From CAYJAD01 sp964368075 (lineage in GTDB: Bacteria > Desulfobacterota > Desulfovibrionia > Desulfovibrionales > Desulfovibrionaceae), in contig CAYJAD010000004.1 of the NCBI GenBank assembly GCA_964368075.1, positions 1 through 64,000 of the forward strand: a stretch of 64,000 nucleotides of DNA, in the 5' to 3' direction. The notes beneath the pieces are model-generated. The model was not told the origin of the DNA. It did no database searches and saw only the letters and a list, made by a program, of their open reading frames with translations. This document shows, piece after piece, positions 61,137 to 64,000 of the stretch; positions within the stretch are counted from its first letter, which is position 1; each line of letters opens with the position of its first letter. The position numbers and the translations under genes were made by a program.

Positions 61137-63179
61137 ATGGCCCTCGTAACAGCAATTGATCGCACAGAAGTAGTGCATGAATTTCCTTTAAAGGTTCGAG
61201 AAATTGAAAATATTTATATTCCTTTGTCTGATGGGGTGCAATTGGCTGCCCGCATGTGGTTGCCAGATACCCAAGGGCAAAAATATCCTGCCATTTTAGA
61301 ATATCTTCCTTATCGTAAACGTGATGGCACGGCGGCAAGAGATGAGCTTTCGCATCCCTATCTTGCCGGACACGGTTATGTGTGTGTACGTGTGGACATA
61401 CGGGGCTACGGAGAATCTCAAGGGCTTATGATGGAAGAGTATGACCCTCAAGAGCAGGCCGACGGCTTGGAAGTTATTGACTGGATTACCCAGCAAGACT
61501 GGTGCGACGGCAATGTGGGCATGTGGGGCATTTCATGGGGGGGCTTCAATGCTTTACAAGTGGCAGCCTTGCGCCCCAAAGCTTTAAAGGCCATCATGTC
61601 TTTATGCTCCACTGATGATAGATATTGTGATGATATACACTATCATAATGGTGCTTTACTTTCGGAAAATATTGGTTGGGCGGCGGTAATGCAAAGCTAT
61701 TCTGCCTATGCCCCTGACCCTGTCTTGGTAGGCGATGCGTGGCATGATATGTGGATGCAACGTCTGCAAAATATGCCTTTGCATTGCAAAACTTGGCTTG
61801 AGCATTATAAGAAAGATGATTATTGGAAACATGCATCCATCAGTGAAAACTATAGCTCCATTGAAGCTGCCGTTTACTTGGTGGGCGGTTGGTGGGATTC
61901 TTACCATACTGCCCTCATGCGCATGTTGGAAAATATCACAGCGCCCAAAAAAGCGCTGGTAGGGCCGTGGGCACATAAATATCCTCATTTTGCCATACCA
62001 GATCCAGCCATAGGCTTTTTACAAGAAGCTTTACGTTGGTGGGACTATTGGCTTAAAGGCGTACAAAACGGCATTATGGATGAACCTCTTGCTACTTTTT
62101 ACATGCAAGAATCCATGCCCCCTGCCGCAAGCTATGCCAAGCGGGATGGCTACTGGATACAAGAAAAGCAGTGGCCAAGCCCCAATGTTGCCTTAAAGGA
62201 TTTTCATATTCAAGGCGCTACTTTGACACAGGATAAAGCAAATAATAATGGCGCTACTGTGTGCATTAATGCGCCGGAAAATGTGGGTGCCGCTTCCGGA
62301 GAATTTTGCATTATTTGGCTGGGGCCTGAGTTTCCTACAGACCAGCGCAAAGATGATATGTATTCTAGCGTGTTTACCTCAGCTCCCCTACAAGAAGATC
62401 TGCATATTTTAGGTGCTGCCACATTCCGCTGCCAAATCGCTTCGGACAAGCCCGTGAGCAAATGGTCTTTACGCCTTAATGACGTTTTTCCTAGTGGCGA
62501 ACGTTCACGTATTACCTACACAGTGCAAAACCTCTGTATGCGGGATAGCATGGAAGAACCAGAATATTTGGAACCGGGTAAATTCTATGATATTACTGTA
62601 AAGCTGGATGATGTGGCCTATATTGTGCCGGCAGGGCATTGTCTTAGTCTGTCAATTTCTGACACGTATTGGCCTATTATGTGGCCTAGCCCAGAACGCA
62701 CGTCGCTCACTATGCGCTTGGACTCTGCTGTTCTTACTGTGCCTTGTCATAATGATGCTACCAAGGTGACTCAAGAACTGTTTAAAAAGCCACAAAGCGC
62801 TACGCCCATAGCTTTAGAAGAAGTGCGGGCTGGCAAAAGCACACGCGTCACCACCGAAGACGCCTATACTGGTCGTGTGACTACAGAAATCTATGATGAT
62901 TTTGGCACCTTGTGCTACAGCGCCCATGGCTTGCATGTGGATCAAGTAGCCATAGAAAAATATAGCATTCTTCCTGATGACCCAACTTCGGCAGAAATGT
63001 TTACCTCTTGGGAGCATACGGTATCACGAGGCGACTGGTCTTATAAGGTGCTTAGCACGCAAAATGTACGTTCTGACAAAGAAGCTTTTTATATAGAAGC
63101 CGAACAAATAGCTTTTGAAGGCGAAAAAGAAGTGCATAGGCAAGCGTGGTCAGAAAAAGTATTGCGGCAGTATCAATAA
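61137..63179 (+). CDS. CocE/NonD family (S15-type) hydrolase
   Basis: 680 residues. An alpha/beta hydrolase domain has VREIENIYIPLSDGVQLAARMWLP, VRVDIRGYGESQG and the nucleophile elbow MWGISWGGFNALQ (Ser near residue 143); YLVGGWWDSYHTAL supplies the Asp and VGPWAHKYPH the His. From about 420 a jelly-roll C-terminal domain (FRCQIASDKPVSKWSLRLNDVFPSGE) follows, as in cocaine esterase and X-Pro peptidases. It has no signal peptide, so it is cytoplasmic. AAGGAG lies 8 nt before the ATG. Likely cleaves an ester or amide imported by the BCCT carrier; the substrate is unknown. Confidence 0.88.
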   Translation: MALVTAIDRTEVVHEFPLKVREIENIYIPLSDGVQLAARMWLPDTQGQKYPAILEYLPYRKRDGTAARDELSHPYLAGHGYVCVRVDIRGYGESQGLMMEEYDPQEQADGLEVIDWITQQDWCDGNVGMWGISWGGFNALQVAALRPKALKAIMSLCSTDDRYCDDIHYHNGALLSENIGWAAVMQSYSAYAPDPVLVGDAWHDMWMQRLQNMPLHCKTWLEHYKKDDYWKHASISENYSSIEAAVYLVGGWWDSYHTALMRMLENITAPKKALVGPWAHKYPHFAIPDPAIGFLQEALRWWDYWLKGVQNGIMDEPLATFYMQESMPPAASYAKRDGYWIQEKQWPSPNVALKDFHIQGATLTQDKANNNGATVCINAPENVGAASGEFCIIWLGPEFPTDQRKDDMYSSVFTSAPLQEDLHILGAATFRCQIASDKPVSKWSLRLNDVFPSGERSRITYTVQNLCMRDSMEEPEYLEPGKFYDITVKLDDVAYIVPAGHCLSLSISDTYWPIMWPSPERTSLTMRLDSAVLTVPCHNDATKVTQELFKKPQSATPIALEEVRAGKSTRVTTEDAYTGRVTTEIYDDFGTLCYSAHGLHVDQVAIEKYSILPDDPTSAEMFTSWEHTVSRGDWSYKVLSTQNVRSDKEAFYIEAEQIAFEGEKEVHRQAWSEKVLRQYQ

Positions 63180-63186
63180 ATAACAT

Positions 63187-63250
63187 CTTTGCATAATGAA
63201 CTATGCAAAGATTGCGAACCGGGGGAGGAGATTGAAAAATCTTCTCCCCC
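63187..63250 (+). terminator. Tandem terminator hairpins after the hydrolase gene
   Basis: CTTTGCATA/TATGCAAAG (63187-63195 with 63202-63210) and GGGGGAGGAGATT/AATCTTCTCCCCC (63221-63233 with 63238-63250, one G-T pair) followed by TTGGTGTTTAT. Confidence 0.75.
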
Positions 63251-63329
63251 TTGGTGTTTATATGCTCTCTTATAAGACAAAAAGTACGACACAGAAGTGC
63301 AGGTACAAAACAAAGCATTAAGGCAATGT

Positions 63330-63400
63330 TTTTTTCTGAAGGGGAGAGTTTGAGAGGGAAAATTTTTTCTAAAAAAAGTTTCCCCTCTCAGGAAAAAATT
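63330..63400. repeat. G-rich palindromic repeat, copy E (diverged)
   Basis: TTTTTTTCTGAAGGGGAGAG, GTTTGAGAGGGAAAATTTTTT, then AAAAAAAGTTTCCCCTCTCAGG; folds into one long imperfect hairpin. Purine-rich blocks and order match copies C and D. It lies 12 nt from the nrfA stop in another convergent junction. Confidence 0.6.
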
Positions 63401-63412
63401 ACATACGAGTAA

Positions 63413-64000
63413 CTATTTACCGTCTACTCTTTTTTGTCCTTCCCAGACCATCTCTGCTTTTGGAAGCACAGGGAGCAGCTTTGTCCATGGATGCTGTTGT
63501 AAGAACTCAGCATCTTGCTGTAACTTACGGCTAAGTTCTTTGATGGGGGGTACCAAGGTTTTGATATCAGTGACAAGAGTGGCACTTATAGCAAAATTGG
63601 TGGCTTCTTCGGCCAAATCTATGGCTTTTTGACTAAACTCCATGGATTGCATGAGGGTATCCAAAGCCTTGGCAGGGTTGTGGAAACCTATGCTATTTTC
63701 TGCGGATACATAATCCCAGAACATTTGCCCCTTACGTACCATTTCTCTGGCATCCTTCATAAGGGTATCATAATTGGCATTTTTTTCGCCGGTATAATCG
63801 GCGGCAAGACGTACAGCTTCGTGCGCCTTCACTGATACCTCTTGGGCTTTCAAAAGCTGCGTATATGTTTTTTCTTGCGTATAAAGAACACGCTCTTTTA
63901 AATATTCAGGAGACTTATCTGCATGGCATTGACGACATGCACGCATATTGGTGTCTTTTAATGGTGATGTCCACCAATGGCTGGAAATCTTTTTGCCATC
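63413..64000 (-). CDS. nrfA: Ammonia-forming cytochrome c nitrite reductase, C-terminal part
   Basis: The frame is open to the window end; the first visible residues DGKKISSHWWTSPLKDTN lead into MRACRQCHAD. The HWWTSP stretch followed by a CxxCH haem site is the hallmark of the last haem region in NrfA, and the C-terminal helices (VLYTQEKTYTQLLKAQEVSVKAHEAV, IGFHNPAKALDTLMQSMEFSQKAIDLA) form the dimer interface. NrfA reduces nitrite to ammonia in the periplasm with electrons from NrfH. About 195 residues are visible; the other four haem sites and nrfH should lie beyond 64000. Confidence 0.9.
   Translation of the reverse strand, partial: DGKKISSHWWTSPLKDTNMRACRQCHADKSPEYLKERVLYTQEKTYTQLLKAQEVSVKAHEAVRLAADYTGEKNANYDTLMKDAREMVRKGQMFWDYVSAENSIGFHNPAKALDTLMQSMEFSQKAIDLAEEATNFAISATLVTDIKTLVPPIKELSRKLQQDAEFLQQHPWTKLLPVLPKAEMVWEGQKRVDGK

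Noticed and set aside
1..64000. tRNA, rRNA, CRISPR arrays and prophage
   Set aside because: Looked for T-loop motifs, regularly spaced repeats and phage genes on both strands by eye; none found.

Overview
The window reads as chromosomal DNA of a low-to-mid GC, anaerobic, flagellated Gram-negative bacterium. The best guess is a host-associated member of the Desulfovibrionaceae. This is inferred from the gene set: a YedE-type selenium locus, a DUF4911 protein, a pentahaem nitrite reductase, a Dcu transporter next to aspartase, tandem flagellins, and G-rich intergenic repeats of a kind I associate with Desulfovibrio genomes. No rRNA, tRNA, CRISPR array, prophage or intact insertion sequence was seen.

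Layout. 1-4.6 kb: the F1 part of the ATP synthase operon (atpH, cut by the window edge, then atpA, G, D, C). 4.6-9.4 kb: a candidate selenium cluster (yedE, yedF, a DUF3343 protein, a YjeF-type kinase) behind a structured leader, then a C_GCAxxG_C_C redox protein, an AEC transporter and a DUF4911 protein. 9.6-13.8 kb: a DUF401 permease and a natural fusion of a MrfA-type helicase with a MrfB-like exonuclease. 13.9-17.8 kb: an HdeA-like chaperone and three flagellin paralogues. The two intact flagellins share a folded leader with two CsrA-type sites. 18.1-21.9 kb: panB, a pyridoxal/pyridoxamine kinase, murI and a class V aminotransferase. 22-24 kb: azlCD and an outer-membrane barrel protein.

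24.3-33.4 kb is the most unusual part. An alpha-oxoamine synthase is divergent from a five-gene operon encoding an acyltransferase-ACP-dehydratase-like protein without a ketosynthase, a TolC-like lipoprotein, an HlyD-like adaptor, a MOP-superfamily flippase and a small lipoprotein. It looks like a make-flip-export system for an unknown amino-lipid.

33.5-47.5 kb holds housekeeping and accessory genes: a TPR protein, a DciA-like protein, dcu-aspA for fumarate/aspartate metabolism, an ACR3-like carrier, an ABM-ogt-ABM operon, a 1136-residue GAF/GGDEF/EAL/PAS signalling protein behind a dyad-rich promoter, a metallophosphoesterase and an acetate transporter. 47.8-59 kb: a secreted protein with a duplicated domain, rlmB, a LysM transglycosylase, a FadL-like porin, priA, galU, mltA and glmM. 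59.5-64 kb: a BCCT transporter with a CocE-type hydrolase, and the C-terminal part of nrfA running off the window.

Two dispersed repeat families stand out. One is a G-rich palindromic element found five times, always between convergent genes, where it probably ends transcription from both sides. The other is a MITE-like element of about 125 bp with CAGGCTGTTGAAAAA ends, present in three clear copies. All assignments come from reading the sequence and from recalled family knowledge; no searches were run.
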